64,000 bases of DNA, taken from positions 1,882,508 through 1,946,507 of the forward strand of contig VWZL01002834.1 in assembly GCA_013396915.1 (NCBI GenBank), in the 5' to 3' direction. Source of the stretch: Stercorarius parasiticus (lineage: Eukaryota; Chordata; Aves; Charadriiformes; Stercorariidae). The notes below the pieces were generated by a model. The model had not been told where the DNA came from and ran no database searches. It was given only the letters and a program-made list of their open reading frames with translations. Positions 25,152 to 39,297 of this stretch are shown here, one piece after another; within the stretch, counting starts at the first letter, position 1, and the number at the start of each line of letters is the position of its first letter. Position numbers and translations under genes: made by a program.

Positions 25152-28100
25152 AAGCTTGAAATTGCGGTTTGAAGATCACTTAGTGACACACAGTTAAAAA
25201 AAAAATGATTCCCCGAATTCCATCAGATTGCTTTATTAGCCTTTCTGTCCTGTGTGCAGAAGGCTTTTCTTGTAAATCAATACCAGATTATCCATATATA
25301 TAAAAAAATGTTTTATCTGTAAAAATAGAACAAGCTCAGCTTTTCAGCAGCATCGGAATTGATCATTTATTTCCTCTGTGTAGGCTCTTGCTAAAGCACT
25401 GGTTTTATGACATGTGATAAGCTGTTGAAATATAGAGCGTGTTGTTTTTAGCAGGAGCCAACAATTCCCTAATCTGTTAGGATATTGGGATTATATTTCT
25501 GAGGTTGCTTCGTAAGGATTTTTGGGCAGAATTTTATGATTTCAGGCTGTTTTTTAACTCTGAGGTCTGTTTTTTAGAACTCAGTAGGGGTGTTTTTTTT
25601 TTTAAGTCACTGAGTTGAAACAAAGGCACAAATGTGTGAATATTAAGTTTTCTGAAACTTTGTTTTTATAATGATTTAACATTTAAATAAAAATGCCTTT
25701 TTGTTTAAATAAATATATGTTCATTTTTTCCTCTGTAGTGTTTCTCTGTATCTGGTATCGGCTGCACACTATTTAACAACGTGGAAAAATGGGTTAGCAT
25801 TAAGTAACTCCGTTTCTGCTATAAAAACCAAAATTAGAATAAATCTTAACAGCCATTGCCAGGTAGACGTGTACTATGTGGCGATGGGAGTGAAGACTCT
25901 GCTGGTAGTGTTTTGGAAGACTTCAGGCTGAGTTTCTTTGCTTATGTAAAACAGTGGTCTTTGTTTGGCACTTGCAATGGCGCTGGGAGTGTTGTGTAGC
26001 TTCATTGATTGGTTCCATGCAGTGGAAATCTGACCTTTAGCAGATGTTTGAGAAATTGCCAGCATTCAGAGTGATCAGCAGACTAGACAGTTTTTTCCTT
26101 ATGTCGATGAGAACCTCCATTAGATTAGCAACGTGCGTGACACTGTTAAGCTTTTAAATGATTAGTAAACTTTCTGAAACAAGGCAGACTTTCCTGCAAT
26201 GTAGAGCTGCATCAAGTAATTTGTTTTCTTGTAGACGTAGTTTTGCTAATTGGTTAGCTAATACAAATATTTTGATAATTTAAGTGGTTTGGGTTTTTGT
26301 TGTAAAGACATTTAGATTTTAAATAAGTTTTGCTTTGTCTGTATTTTTCTTAGAAGGTCAGTTTTAGAATGCTGTTATAGGATCAGTTTGGGATAAATGC
26401 TTTCAAAGAAAAAAGAACAAGCTTAAATGGGCTGGGGAGGGGGAGGCAGCAGTGAAACATATCCCATCTGGAGCATTTGGCTTGGAACAGGATGTTGCAT
26501 GACTCCATGTGAAGTCTGCTCTCACGAACAGTATCCTGAGTAATGTAGGAGATTCAGCTGCTTAGTGGTGGGAGTTTAGCATGAAACGAGGTCTGTTTTC
26601 TCAAACTCCGACGGTTAGAACTACAGGAAAGAGGTGGGGCTTAATAAGAGATTTATGTGATGAATAACTCAACAACACCAGCAGTTGCCAGATTAAACCC
26701 TTTCCTGCAGGTGCTGGCTTTCCTCAGAGCTCTACAATTGTTTTTCAGTGTGTTGCATGTGGGAACAAAAATTATTTAAAGGATTAGATCTTTAATATGA
26801 AAAAAAAATAACAACTTAAGTTGCCTATTTCTTGTTTTAAATTTAAAAATAATTGTAAAAGGGTTTATCTTGTCTTGGCATTCGATATCTTGCATACTTG
26901 TGTGCTTTCTTGGGGGGTGGGTGGGGTTTTTCCCTTTCCTTTTATTTTTTACTATTAACATCTTGGGTGCAGAAAACATTTTAAGAAACCAGCCTGTACT
27001 GCAAGCAAGGGGTAGTCTTAACTGAACAACCAGTCCTGCCATTGTGGACTCTTGGGCAAAATGTATCCTCTGAATATATGTGGTTTTTTAATCAAGGTTA
27101 GAAAGGAAGGGATGGGATGGTAAGAGAAGCCACACACATTAGAAAGCCTGGAAATCTTTGCCCTTTGCTCTTAGTGCTCAAGAACACTTAATTTTTCCAG
27201 TGCTATGGAACTTGTCAGGTATGTTTCTTTATTTCTACGCTTCCTATGAATTTGTGCCAAAATTCCTTAGCAAGTCATTTTGGTATCTAATAATGTATGT
27301 ACCAAATCATATTAAGGGTTCTTTTGGTATATGCAATATTCTGCTCCCTTTTTATGAGCCAAACTAGAAGAGCTCTTCTTGCTTGTGTGTGGTGCTTTTA
27401 ATGTTACTTCTGAATTTTGTTTATTCAGCCTTCATCTCCTGATCTAAACATAAGGTAATGGGGGACGGTAGCAACTCTTTCTGATTTCCTGAGTGGGTTA
27501 GATGTTTGTTTCTGTCTGGTTCACCAGTGATCACCTCCTTTCCATCCTGAGAGAGGGAATTAGGAATGGGTTTTAGCTGTGGTATTCCATCCTCCCTCTT
27601 TTTTTTTTTTCCATGCAGTGACTGGGGAATAAAGCATCTTGGCCTTACTGGTTGTGTGGGAAGTGAAATGCATGGGAGAAAAACATGGTGCTCTTCCTCC
27701 CCCCATGCAGTTAGTTTTCATACATACACTGAATAAAAATACTGGTGTATGTATTTGTCTGCAGTGTTGAGAACTATTGTCTATTCAAAGTATATTGCAG
27801 TTGCATGATTGCAGGCTTTGGCTATGCTTAATACTTTTAATAGATTATGATACGTGAGAGGTATTTGTCTCACAGTGAAATAAATGTATCAAAACGTGTG
27901 AGAGAGCCTATAATGACTATTACTTTCAAAAGTATTTATTGCATATTCTTTTAATTTATTCCAGTGTTAATGTTTGTTGATGGCAGAAGACAGACATCTC
28001 CATCTTGCATTTTTGTTTTGGATGCTAGGTGAAGTTTCATATGAGTAAGAATTGTTCCTTTCTCACTCACAGTAAGTTTAATGCAGCATAAGGTATATTA

Positions 28101-30267
28101 TACATACAATTTACAAGCAAATGAGACTGTTAGAAATAACATCCAGATTTTAAGTAGTTCATACAGCGAGGCAGACAGGATTTGGTAAAGCAAGGTAAGA
28201 AACCTTAGTTGTCATTCCCTGGTGTGTTTTGAAAACTGATTCGCTTCTTTGTCATTATCAATGAATACTTCAGTTATCTTAACCACTAAGAGTTCTGCAG
28301 CTGGTGACTCGTTAAGTCAAAAATATCTTCTTACAGTGTGTTCATTTTCCTGAAGGGATCACTTGTGTCCCTTGAACAGTAGTTTTATTGCTCATTCCCG
28401 AGGGGAATGGGAACAAGTATGACGTGAATATGGTCTATCTTCTCTTGCACTGATTTACCATAATACAACAGAATTTTCAAATGCAGGTTCACTCAGGGAA
28501 GGCTGTGGTTGCTTGGGTTACACTTGGAGGTTATAAAGGCCCTACTTAGTTACTTGAATTTTTTCTGGAGGTCTTATCTGTATTCCATATAACTGTAATA
28601 GTAGGTGCACAAGCTATTGCAGTACATGGACTTTTTTTTTGTTTGTTTTCAAGATGTTTCCTCATTCAGAAAACTTGAAGTAGATGAGGTGTGTTAATAT
28701 TGCTACAAAAACCCCCTTGCTTATGTTGATGCATTTCTTTAAAGACTCTGATTAAAATCTAAGTTTAAGTGACTGTCAGAATTACAAGGACCTCCTCAGA
28801 AAATAAACTTGCAAATGTGGAATGAGTGCTAAAACTGGGGGGGAAGTTGTTCTGCGTTTTTTGTATGTGGCAATGGTTGAACCAGGTAATAGGTAAAACT
28901 ATATCTTAATTTTAAATCGACAAGATGCTAGTGGGGAAATAAAGGGGAGAAAGGAGGAGATGAAGAGTACTAGTCCTTGTATTTCAGCCTTCACATTTTA
29001 ATTGCTCAATTCCATAAAGTGTTTAAGTAACTCTTATGAATATCAGAGTCAATGCAGTAGGTATGTTTATCATATGTATCACTTCTAGAGTTGAAAGATA
29101 CCTTGATATAGCAAATATCTTTTTTGTTTGTTTGTTTCCCAAAACTTGCACAGATAGTGAGCAAATTATGTGCAGTTCTGAATTAATGCTTTTTTATTCT
29201 CTTCTCTGTAGCATGCGTTTTGAATTGCAGGGAAACTTTTTTTTAATCCCAGGCACAGCCCTTATAGTTAACAGCCTGTAAAATCATTGTGCATAAACGA
29301 ACTTTCTTTTAATTTATCATTAAAATGCCATTTATTAAAAAATATTATTCTTGCTGTTGTTACAGGGAACAGCTGTTTGAATGTTTCACTAGTAAGTTAC
29401 CAGAGATAGCTAATGCAGTAATTAAGGTTATTTGTTCATTAGTCAGCTTTTGATGTATACTCATTGTTAGTGTTTTGTTCTTATGTCTTTACTTTCTGGA
29501 CTTAAAAGCATTAAGGATTTGATTGTGCTATCTGTTGGATCTATTGTTCTGTTGGTATTATCAATGCATCTATTGTTCTTCCTTAAAAAGATCTTTGCAA
29601 GAAATTACCAGGAGAGTAGAAAATGCATAACATTGTGTTGTCTTCACTTTTATGTTTGAGTTGTAGTGCATTGGAGGTTTCTAGGACAATTTCTAATTAA
29701 AAAAAAAAAGGAAAAGGTATCCTGTAAGCTTTTTTTTTTTAAAATCATGCAATTAAGGTAAAAATCATAAACATTTCTCTGTAGTTTGGAGGATTGTGGT
29801 ACTGAAATAGATTAGTTAATACTTAGGATATAAAAGATGGCATGACCTTCCTCACGTACTTGAGAAATTTTGTTGCAGGACAAAAAAATATTATATGACA
29901 GAGTAAAAGTATATGTTCTGAAGAACACTAGTGGACAAACATGTAAAGAGAGAGTTTTCATGTACGTGTGATGAATGATTTCTGTAACCTTCAGTGCTTT
30001 CCACCCCTATATTCCTGAAGCTTTTATGCATCAATAAGTCTATTTGAAACAGGCCTTTCTGTGCTGTAGCCTTAGCAGCAGCAACAACAACAAAGTGGGC
30101 AGTTGTTCAGGGGAGCTGGTTGTCTTTGTATTTCTGTGATCCAGCGTGGTTTGTAACACTTCAGTCGCACTCACTGACATTAGACCTCTGTTACATTTAG
30201 TATATCATGTAAACATAATCTCAGTGCCTAAAGCATTTGTGGTCAAAACAGGCAACACTGGGTTGAA

Positions 30268-30366
30268 GTGATTGTGTTCCTTTTCTATAGTATGGGTACT
30301 AAAGCACAGAGATTGCAACTTGCCTGCTGTCATGAACTGAGTCCAGAAGCTCCCAATTCAATACCA
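30268..30366 (-). mobile_element. MIR-like SINE fragment, antisense
   Basis: On the + strand, TACTAAAGCACAGAGATTG, AACTTGCC, TGTCATGAACTGAGTCCAG and CCCAATTCAATACC follow in order the reverse complement of the MIR SINE core and tRNA-derived half (ACTGAGGCACAGAGAGGTT, ACTTGCCCAAGGTCACA, GGGATTCGAACCC). Spacing is kept with small gaps. MIR elements are ancient tRNA-derived SINEs that survive as diverged pieces in amniotes. The piece is short and eroded, so the limits are approximate. Confidence 0.55.
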
Positions 30367-33212
30367 ATGTCTGCAATTTGTTGTTTCTTTGTTTGTTGGT
30401 GTGGTTTTTTTTTTAACATAAATGAACAACTGTTAGAAGACTTCTGAAATACACTGACAAAAGATAAGTGTTTGGTCAAGTTGGGACCAAATTGTCTGTG
30501 TATGTTATTAATGAGTCTTAATTCTGATGTAAAACATCTCCTTAAGACTGTAAAATGGAAAAGATGATTGCCTAAATTACTCCTGGTGCTGCTTTATTTC
30601 TTTATAGCTTGCATGTTATTTATAGAGTTGTAATTTTTTTGGTCAGGCATTTCAGATATCTATGACTGAGGAGTGGATATTATGGTAAAAGAAGTTGAGG
30701 ACATGGATTAAGACATTTGGAAAACCCAGGAAGCTGTGGTTACGTTCTTCCTTCTGCTCCCAAATTGCTGCTTAATTTTGGCAGGATGTTTCCTGATGTC
30801 TTGTTTGCTCACGTGGATGGGCACCCTGGTCTTAATCTCCTCTGGCCTTTTAGTAATACTTGGAGATATCTCAGTTCAGAGTTAGAATGAACTTTGATCC
30901 CAGTTTGTGGACCTTTATGCACTGGTGTACTATGACCTGTAGTGACCCAGTTCTCTGTATAAAGTCTAACCTCTTCTGAAGAGAAAAATAAAGGAAAGAA
31001 TAATAAAGGAAGAACATATACACCTGAAGAATCTTAATACTTCGAGGCTTCAGCTTGTTAGTACAGATCTTATTTTTCTTCTCTAATGCTGCAGTTAATG
31101 CAGAGGAAAGTAGACTTCTGTAAGTTTTGTTTATGAATCCTTCGTTAGCAGGTTTCTTCAAACTTCCAACTACATCAGAAAGATTATAGGTGAGTCTATT
31201 TTTGAATGAGTGATGACTCTCCAGTATGAAGGACTAGAGAAAAATCAACAATGTGAAGGAAGTAGAGATGTAGTTTTGAAAGATGACTTGCAGAGGAGAC
31301 TGAAACTTGAAGGCTGAAATGGTAACAAGAAACCATCCCTGACTAAACCAACAAAAGAGTAATTCAGCTTGCAAGATGGCACAGAGTACAAACAACCACA
31401 ACACTAAAGGAGAAGATAAGAAGAGTGCAGCTCAGACTTCCAAAAATAAAAATTGAGCACAACAGCAAAAGTGAAATACCTCTGTGTCTTAGCTAGAAGA
31501 ACTTGGAAACTGTCTATTATACTGCTTAGAGGTGATTTAGGCAGGACTTGGAGAAACTTCCCTGATCAAGTATTCTAGTCCTATTATGAAACAATAAACA
31601 TCTGGAAAATATCTTCCAACACTTTAGTGGATAATCAATGAAGTAGATAAATGTTTCACTAACTTTCTCTTACCTTTCAGGATTCTTGTCTTGATTCTTT
31701 TTGAAGATTTTTTTTTTAATTTTCTCATCTACTTGATGAGATATCTTTGGTTGGTTTGTTGCTTAAGGCTAATAATCTTGGTTATGAGAGCAGATATTGT
31801 GTTGATGTCAGAACACAGAAAATTACCATTTTGTAGTTGATAACTTATATAAAATACGAGATACTGTCTCTATTTTGTAGGTGAAATTTTCTCTTGGTTT
31901 CCTGATTACTCTTTTAGTATTTCTCCATAGTTCTCTTAATTCCTGTAAGCTGACCAAAGAACATCAATGAATTGTATGAGGTTGTCTGATTGTATTCCTG
32001 CTCCTGGTATGAACTAGGCCTTGGGAAAATGTCTCTGGTATAAACAAAATCAGCTGACTTGCTTTCTCTGGTGTTGTCTGTCACTTTGCTAAAGCTTTGC
32101 TGATGTCCTTTTGGTATTCCTGGCTTTATCTGACAAAAAAAGAAAGTGTGAGCCCACTCCTGGTTTATTTGGCCTACTGTCTGGAGAAAGATGTGGACAC
32201 ACAGCAGCTGAGATGCACTTGGTCTTTTTTTTTTTTCTAGTCTGGATTTCAAAGTACAGGTATCAAAAGCTCAACTCAAAATGTTTAATTTCTTTTACAG
32301 TCTCTTTTTTGTTTGACCTCAAAGAAAGATTTGCTGTTGAAAAGTGCAGTGTTTATTCAGGCTCTGCACTGTCGTTTTGTGAGGATGTAACTTTTCATAC
32401 CAATATGCAAAACAGATTTGAACCTTGGTATGGATAGATATTGATAAATACTTCCAGGTCTAGTCTAGAGTTTAGTCCTTTGAACCTTGTAAAGATGACT
32501 GTTTTGGCTTCTCACCTGTTGAAGTTAGCTAATTGGATTGTGTTGGTAGAAACTGGGAAAGCCCTGAGCTTTTAGCACTTCTATTGATTCTCTGTAGTGA
32601 TGGTTCAGGTTTGGGATGTTGGGCTGGAGTTAAGGCATCAGAAAAACTCATGTAATCATCGTAGCTCTCTGCTTTAGGTCCTGGTCATGTCCTTAAGTTC
32701 CAGCTGTGTGTGTTCAGACTGTCCCAGGAGGAGTGAAGTTGTCCTGTTTCCCTGTGAGTGGTTTTACAGCTGTACCTTGTTAGCTAAGGCTACAGCCAAG
32801 TGATTTGTTGAAGTTCCCTGTCTCAAGAGAGGTAGATTTCTGTTTGTAGCAAACTTGTGTTTTGGGGATGAGGAACAATAGCAAATCATGAATTCTAACT
32901 GGGAAATTACCTATTCCTTTCACCACACACTTTAATTCAGCCTCTGTAGTGCTTTGTGTGTGCTGACAACCTGCTAAACAAACTTTATATTCATTAACAA
33001 GCCATTGCACTGTCAAAATTGACCGAAAGCCATTAACATTTAACAATTAATAATTAGTATTTTAAATGGTCTTATCTCCATTCAGTTGTTTTTTAGTTAG
33101 ATCTTCAAAATGAGGTATATATACAGTTTAAAAAGTGTAATCTTTTTTTAATTGACTTAGCAATCATGATTCGTTATTAAATGACAGGTGTTGATCTTTT
33201 TAGTGTGACATT

Positions 33213-33228
33213 AAAAATGTACATTTTT
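33213..33228. repeat. 16-bp perfect palindrome
   Basis: AAAAATGTACATTTTT reads the same on both strands. It lies in an AT-rich stretch (about 33040-33900) about 300 bp before a cluster of further inverted repeats. No protein site is assigned with confidence. Confidence 0.7.
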
Positions 33229-33525
33229 GCACATATGAATTGCTTTTAACTAGCCATCTAAATAGCTAAATAGTTAAATTTTTAATTGGTTTTTTGTTCA
33301 CCTTATCTAAACATCACAAATGTCTGATTCAAAACTAAAATTCCCTCTATTTTCAATTTGGATATGTAGGCTTTCTATTGTCTGTATGCTTCTTAACAAT
33401 TGTTTTTAGAAATTAACATTTAGAAACTTAAGTATAGTAAGAAAAGTTTTCCGTGTTGTGTGATGAGGAAGAAAATGTGAAAGACGTTTTTTTCCCAAGC
33501 CTGAAGGACCAGGAAGTTTTTGTGT

Positions 33526-33547
33526 AATGGGTGTATTTTCACCCATT
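33526..33547. repeat. Inverted repeat, 8-bp arms
   Basis: AATGGGTG (33526-33533) pairs exactly with CACCCATT (33540-33547) across a 6-nt AT-rich loop. It is the first of three inverted repeats within about 120 bp. Confidence 0.7.
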
Positions 33548-33597
33548 TAACCCATTAACCTGTAGTTGTTGCTACGATTTAATAGTTAATGCTTTCT

Positions 33598-33621
33598 TAA
33601 AATTGTGACGTCACAATTTTA
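33598..33621. promoter_or_regulatory. 24-bp perfect palindrome centred on a consensus CRE
   Basis: TAAAATTGTGAC and GTCACAATTTTA are exact reverse complements with no spacer, a perfect 24-bp palindrome. Its centre is TGACGTCA, the full cAMP response element bound by CREB/ATF dimers. A 24-bp perfect palindrome is not expected by chance in a window of this size. It lies deep in the JMJD1C intron, about 8.3 kb before the exon. Binding or enhancer activity is inference. Confidence 0.6.
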
Positions 33622-33643
33622 TTTCTCATTTTAGATGAGAAAT
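33621..33643. repeat. Inverted repeat, 9-bp arms, abutting the CRE palindrome
   Basis: ATTTCTCAT (33621-33629) pairs exactly with ATGAGAAAT (33635-33643) across the 5-nt loop TTTAG. It shares its first base with the 24-bp palindrome, so the two hairpins stand side by side. Confidence 0.75.
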
Positions 33644-35239
33644 TCGGTGTATTTTTGGTATCTAAAACATTTTGAAAATGGTGCTGTTTGACTTGGGTTT
33701 CTTTGTAAGTCCGGTACAGTCGTGATTTAATTCCTGGTTTGCATGTCACTTCACTTTGCTATTTATTTCTGAGTTTGTAAACAGATTTGAAAAATAGGTA
33801 CGTCAAATATGTTAAATACCTAAGTGATTCAAACAGCTTTTAAAATTATTTGGCACTCCTGTGAATTGTCTTTTTATTGGGGACAAATCTTTAACTTGTT
33901 TAAACCTCTAAACTGCATACAAGTGTGTTTTTTTTTTCTTGCAATTCAGTGAAGTTCATATTTTCTCCCTTCAGCTTGCTCTTTAGAATATGCATTTTAA
34001 ATTGATGGAGGAAAGATGTGTGTGTTAAAAGTTTCAGAGATGGTATTGGGGTATCCAAGTAGGATACACTTCTGTTCTGTTGCCTTCCCTGCAATCTTAC
34101 TTTATGCTCTATGTGATGTGCTGGTTGCTTAGCAATCCAAGCTGCAGACTGAAGCAGGCTGTTGCAATAGTACTGGTATTTTTCTTCAGTTTTTCAACCG
34201 TTTTTCTCTGCATATTTTCTGCAAAAGCTTCTTTATTGTCAGTGTTAAGCAGGCATTTCAAGGAATGCAGAATTAGGGTTTCAAAATTAACCATAAACTG
34301 TACATGTTGATAATTTCTATGTTTATCCCCCATAATGTATCTTGAGACTACTGTTAGCTTGAAATAAATAATTGTTTTTATTTGAAGATCTCTCTGTGTT
34401 TGTAGGATTTTTATGTTTTAAAGCTTGATAAAAGGAAGCTATCTTGAAAATTCATGTTTGTTGAAGCATGTATTTGCTACATCTGATCCTGTTCCCTCGT
34501 GCATGCGGCATATATTTGACATGTCTTCCAGCAAGTGTGTATCTCCGGTTTATTCAGAAGCCTGTTGAGACGGCAGGGTTGTCTTCCTTATTCTTCCATG
34601 TATGAAGTGCACTGAGCCATATTGGCAGTTCAAGTATGGCCTCAGCTTGAGTGTGTCTGTCACTGTGTCTCAAGAGCAAGGATACAGGCTCCTCTATATA
34701 GTTCTATAAATTTTGAGCAGATAATCCTGAGGCTGCAGATTTTATTTTTTCCTCAGCAATGACAGTAGTGGTTTTGGAGGACTTGTCTCTTTGTATTTCA
34801 GAGGAGTTGTAGCTGGATGCTGTTATGCAGGGTCTTTCAGGGATTTACAAGAAATAAAAGAGTTCGTCCATTCCTGCTGGACAGACCCAAACGCATCATG
34901 CCACACAAAAAAAGATTTCCGGGCAGTTCTGAAACAAGAAAAGCTTAATACCATGCAGATAACGAACTAGCCTCTTTTTTTGTATACTTCAACTTCCCAG
35001 GTTATAACTGAGGACTGTTTCTGGGATAATACACCTATTCCATTTTCCTTTGAATAAACAAGGAATTTAAGTCTTCAGGATAATGAGTATGATGTTTCAT
35101 GGTAATAAGGTGTGTCAAAGGGGATTTAATCTTTGAGAGTAGTACTTTTGACTTCCACAGCTCACCTAAAAAGATGCTCCTTCTGCCTCAAAAATCAAAT
35201 CAGTAGCAGAACTTTCTATTTCCAGCTGAACAAGGAGCT

Positions 35240-35328
35240 GGGCCACCTTTTCTAGACCGTGCTTTTTGCCGAGAAAGGTCTGACCAGATGATTCTTGAGG
35301 ACCCTTCCAAACTGGTATTCTATGATTC
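35240..35328 (+). mobile_element. CR1 LINE 3'-end fragment
   Basis: A short sense-oriented CR1 tail. It contains a diverged GACCGTGC...GCCGAGAAAGGTC segment, then GACCAGATGATTCTTGAGG, ACCCTTCCAAACTGG and the terminal ATTCTATGATTC at 35317-35328. Order and spacing match the CR1 3' UTR. Point differences and the very short length mark an older, strongly 5'-truncated copy. The 5' limit is approximate. Confidence 0.88.
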
Positions 35329-38300
35329 ATTTAAGAGAAAATTAAATTTTATGGCATTAAATTCTTATTACTACTTGCAAGCTCCACAAATAATCAAAAC
35401 AGATGTGCAGATTTGAATACTTGTCCAAATAATTTCACGTTTTTTCTTTAAGTGCAGAAATAGCATAAAATAACCAACACTATTAATTTGTCCCATCTTC
35501 TAAGGAGCTTTCAGTGTTCTTTCCCGTAAAACATGTATCTGATTCTACAGATTTTTTTCCTGGTGCTTGAGAGTTAGATGCAGAGCTCTTGCATTTTTGA
35601 GACAAGCTGTTATGTTCCTTATATGGTGGAAGAATTGTAAAAGTCTGATTAATGAACAAATACCAGCTTTAGCGAGAACATTTTCAGGTCTTCTAAAGAC
35701 TTACTGTGGTGTTGTGGGTGCCCACTCACCCCTGCTAAAAAATACACAGCACATTTAGTATTTCTTTGTTGAAATTAAATACTACTTTGTCTACAAATAG
35801 AAGTTACATTTTTGTACTAAAGAATGAATATGCCTCAGATTTGCAGTAGAAATGCTCCAAGTAAGAATACATGGAGGCAATAAACTCCGTTTTTTAATCA
35901 TAAAGTTTAAGTTAATCCTTAGTTTAAAACCGATCTATTGCCATTATTCCAGCTGTTTCGGGTGTTTTTAGGCTGTATGGACTGATGCCAATGTATTTTC
36001 AATTACTTTTTTTCTGTACTATTTTGGTTGAAGAGTTTGTAAAATGCAAATATATAGCATTTCAATGTATGAAGGAAAGGGTATGATGATTCTTCATGAG
36101 CTTTTTAATGAAGAGGGACTATGAAATGCTAACGTGAAGGATTGAGGAAATTTTGGTAGCATAGAACAACATTGCAAGCTCTTTATTAAACAAAAAAATC
36201 CTACTGCTGTCTTTGGTTGCTGTTTCACCACTTTTCCATGTGGAAATGGGTAGCACTTATATAACGCAGTAATAATTTTACTGGGTTAAGCTGTTTTGCT
36301 TTATAGTAAATTGTGCTTTGATTGCATTTGATTAGTTAAAGATATATTTAGAAAGACTTGGCTGCTGGGTAATGCCACTTCCTTCAAAGAAACAATCTGT
36401 AAAACCTGAGAAGGCAAGGATATTGAGAAGAGAATGGGAAGATTAAGTTTTATAAAAGCACTTTTATTGGCTCCATTCCCTGTGTACCTACAACTAGCTT
36501 TAGTTTATAACAGTTAGGTATTTGGCAATCACATCCATCTCAGTAAGTAGATGGAGAAATTTTTTGGAGCCTAGTGTACTTTGTTTTAATTTTCAACTAC
36601 ATACAATGCTAAAAAAGCCCACTACAGCTAAGCAAGCTGTCCCAGTTGTGTGGGGTTCTGACCTCCAGAAACCTTCCTACCAGTTTTGGACTCACATCGC
36701 TGCCCGTGGTGGTTCTGTTTGGGATACCTGCACTTACTGCCTCCATCTGCCTCTGCGAGCAGGAAGGGGAGGCACTGCCTGCTTGCTTGGCTCCTTGGAT
36801 TTTCTTTTCTGAAGGTAGATTTTCTCTCAAAACCAGGAAACTCCCAGCACCCTCTTTACTGGGCCAAGAATAAGCCATTCTTAAACATCCCATAAAATGT
36901 TATGTGCCCCAGAATTAGAGTTTGCAGGTTGCAGTTATGCTGGATTGTGATTCTCTTAGTTACTATGTGTAAGTTGGATGCCCCAAATGGGGAAAATCTT
37001 TTTCCCTTTGATGATGGTACCATGGGTTTTAAAAATAAGCAAAAAAAACCCCAGACACCACAAAAGATTATACTTACTGCATTTGAAACATGTTTTTTTA
37101 TACCTGCATATTTTCAAGTAAATTTCTGTTAAATTACACACAGGTTTACATTCTTGTATTTACCTGATGGTACATCACAAGGTTGGAAAATTGACAACTG
37201 ATTTTTGATGCTTGATTACATGCTAAGAGTTTCAGGCATATCTTTTAAGTTGTGTAACTAAGACTTTTGAATTCCACAGATAACTTTTAGCACCTGAGTT
37301 TTGAGTTCTCAACTCTTACAAATGGCGTATAAAGCATATACGCATTGTAATTGCATATGATGTAATATTCTGTCCCTTAATTAAAAAATGTTATGAATGA
37401 AACTCAATGGGATGTGCCCTGGCACTCGCCTTGAAGTCGGTAGCCAAATTTCTGTTGATGGAAGACTGTTCGATGTGGTACAAAAATAGAAGTGTTTTTT
37501 TTGCCTTATTAAAAACATCTTAAGAAAAATTGCTTGACTTTTTTTTTCCCTAGAAATAAATATTTTGCTAGCAATCTTCAGGTGATAAAGGGGAAACTCT
37601 ACACTCCTCCCTTAGGCCAGAAAACAGAACTTGTATTCTGTTAAATACAAATCAAGTGTATGGATTATTTTAGTACGCTGGGTTAGAAACTTAGTAAATA
37701 AATGCTATACAGCACTCTATTTCCTTGTTACTAGAGATCACTTTGCCTTAAAATGATGCAAGTTTTTTTGTGATTCTTGCAGCTATATTGCCTGTAGCTC
37801 TTGCCAGGGCAAACCTAAGCTGAAGTCAGCCTTTGGGTTGTTAACACGGCAATTGTCTTCAACTCTAACCAGCCCATGGGCAACTTGTACACTACTACAG
37901 CGTGGGGGAGCTACAAACAGCATCCACCCACTCAGCTGGTTTCCAGAAAATGGATGGTGCATGGACTATGCTTTTTAGCATAAGTCAAACTTTTTGGAAG
38001 TCAACATTGCTTTCATGACAGTTTAAAGGGTTTCAGAATTCCTTTGGTCAGGCGTATTTATTTAGAGCAGAAGTGACTGGAAAACTCTGGACCACAGCAC
38101 TGCATGTAGAGAATTTCGCCATGATTGCTGTGTTTTGGCTTTGAAACAGCGGTATTTTGTTGCAATTGTTTGGCTAGCTCCATTGGAAATTAATTTATTG
38201 TCTTGCTTTACTTGGAAAAGCATGCTAAAAGCTTATGCTGTTTCCTGTTGGAAAATAGTAGTGACTTACAAAATTAGCACATTAATGCCAATTATAAATA

Positions 38301-39297
38301 TAATATCATCCTGGTGGGAATTTCTCCTTTTTATGCAAGTGAATGCATACGTGGTGAGAATACTTTAGCTGCTCTGGGAACACAAACTTCTGTATAGCTG
38401 ACAAGGCAAGGAAGCAAAATTTGGCTGAAAAATCTCAAAATCAACATTCATTCTTAGGGAGGCAGATATTGTAGAGTTTTTTGCTGTACAGAGTTTTATC
38501 AGTGAAGCAAGAAAGATTAAGTATTTTTGGCCTTTGCACTCTTTAGGGTGTCTAACTTTGGCTCTACATTTTATTTTGTTGGCGTAGATTGCTGGATTGC
38601 TTCCTTTCCTCCCTTCTCTCCCTTTTTTACTCTTTCATAAGTTGTGCTCTTTGGGATACAGCTCTTGTCTGTGCGGTAGATCAGTGTGCAGAGGAGGAGG
38701 AAGCCTGTGCTCTGCAGAGGCTTCACTGTTGCCTGAGAAAAATTCATAATGGATTTTCCCGATTTAAGTATTTCCCAGCAAAAAAGAGAATAGGCAAAGG
38801 ATTGGGCTCTGTGTTTTGTCTGTGTTGTTTCTGCCTTTCAAAAATGAACTTTGAAAAGCCAGTAGATAGTTAATAGTCTTGGCATTGAAACCTGAATGTG
38901 GTGGAAGCTGGCAGAAGTAATTCCCAAGTAAGGTTGTGTGTGTGTATTGTACTAGAGGAGGAATATGGTGCCCTGGGCAATGGCAGACTGGCTCTGCGCC
39001 ATGCTCCATTCTCTACTTTTCTTGGAACTGCTCCTTTGAAGATCTAGTTATACGGTGCCAGGAGACTCTGCAGATAGCTCAGCAATAACTCCCACTGTCG
39101 TTGCACCGGATTTCAGTTTATTTGGGGTGCAAAACTTGCACACAAACACTAGATTGTATCACAGTTATCCACAAGTTTTGGCTAGTGTCCAGAAGATACA
39201 GTATGTTTTAGTGTGGTGGTTTCTAAACTGCTAACTTGGGCTTAGATTTATCCGTGCTTTTCAAAAACATTTATTCGCTTGATTCCTGTTGCCTCCT

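Noticed and set aside
31376..31456. 26-codon micro-ORF with a good Kozak context, Lys/Asn-rich
   Set aside because: Too short to distinguish from chance without conservation or ribosome-profiling data.
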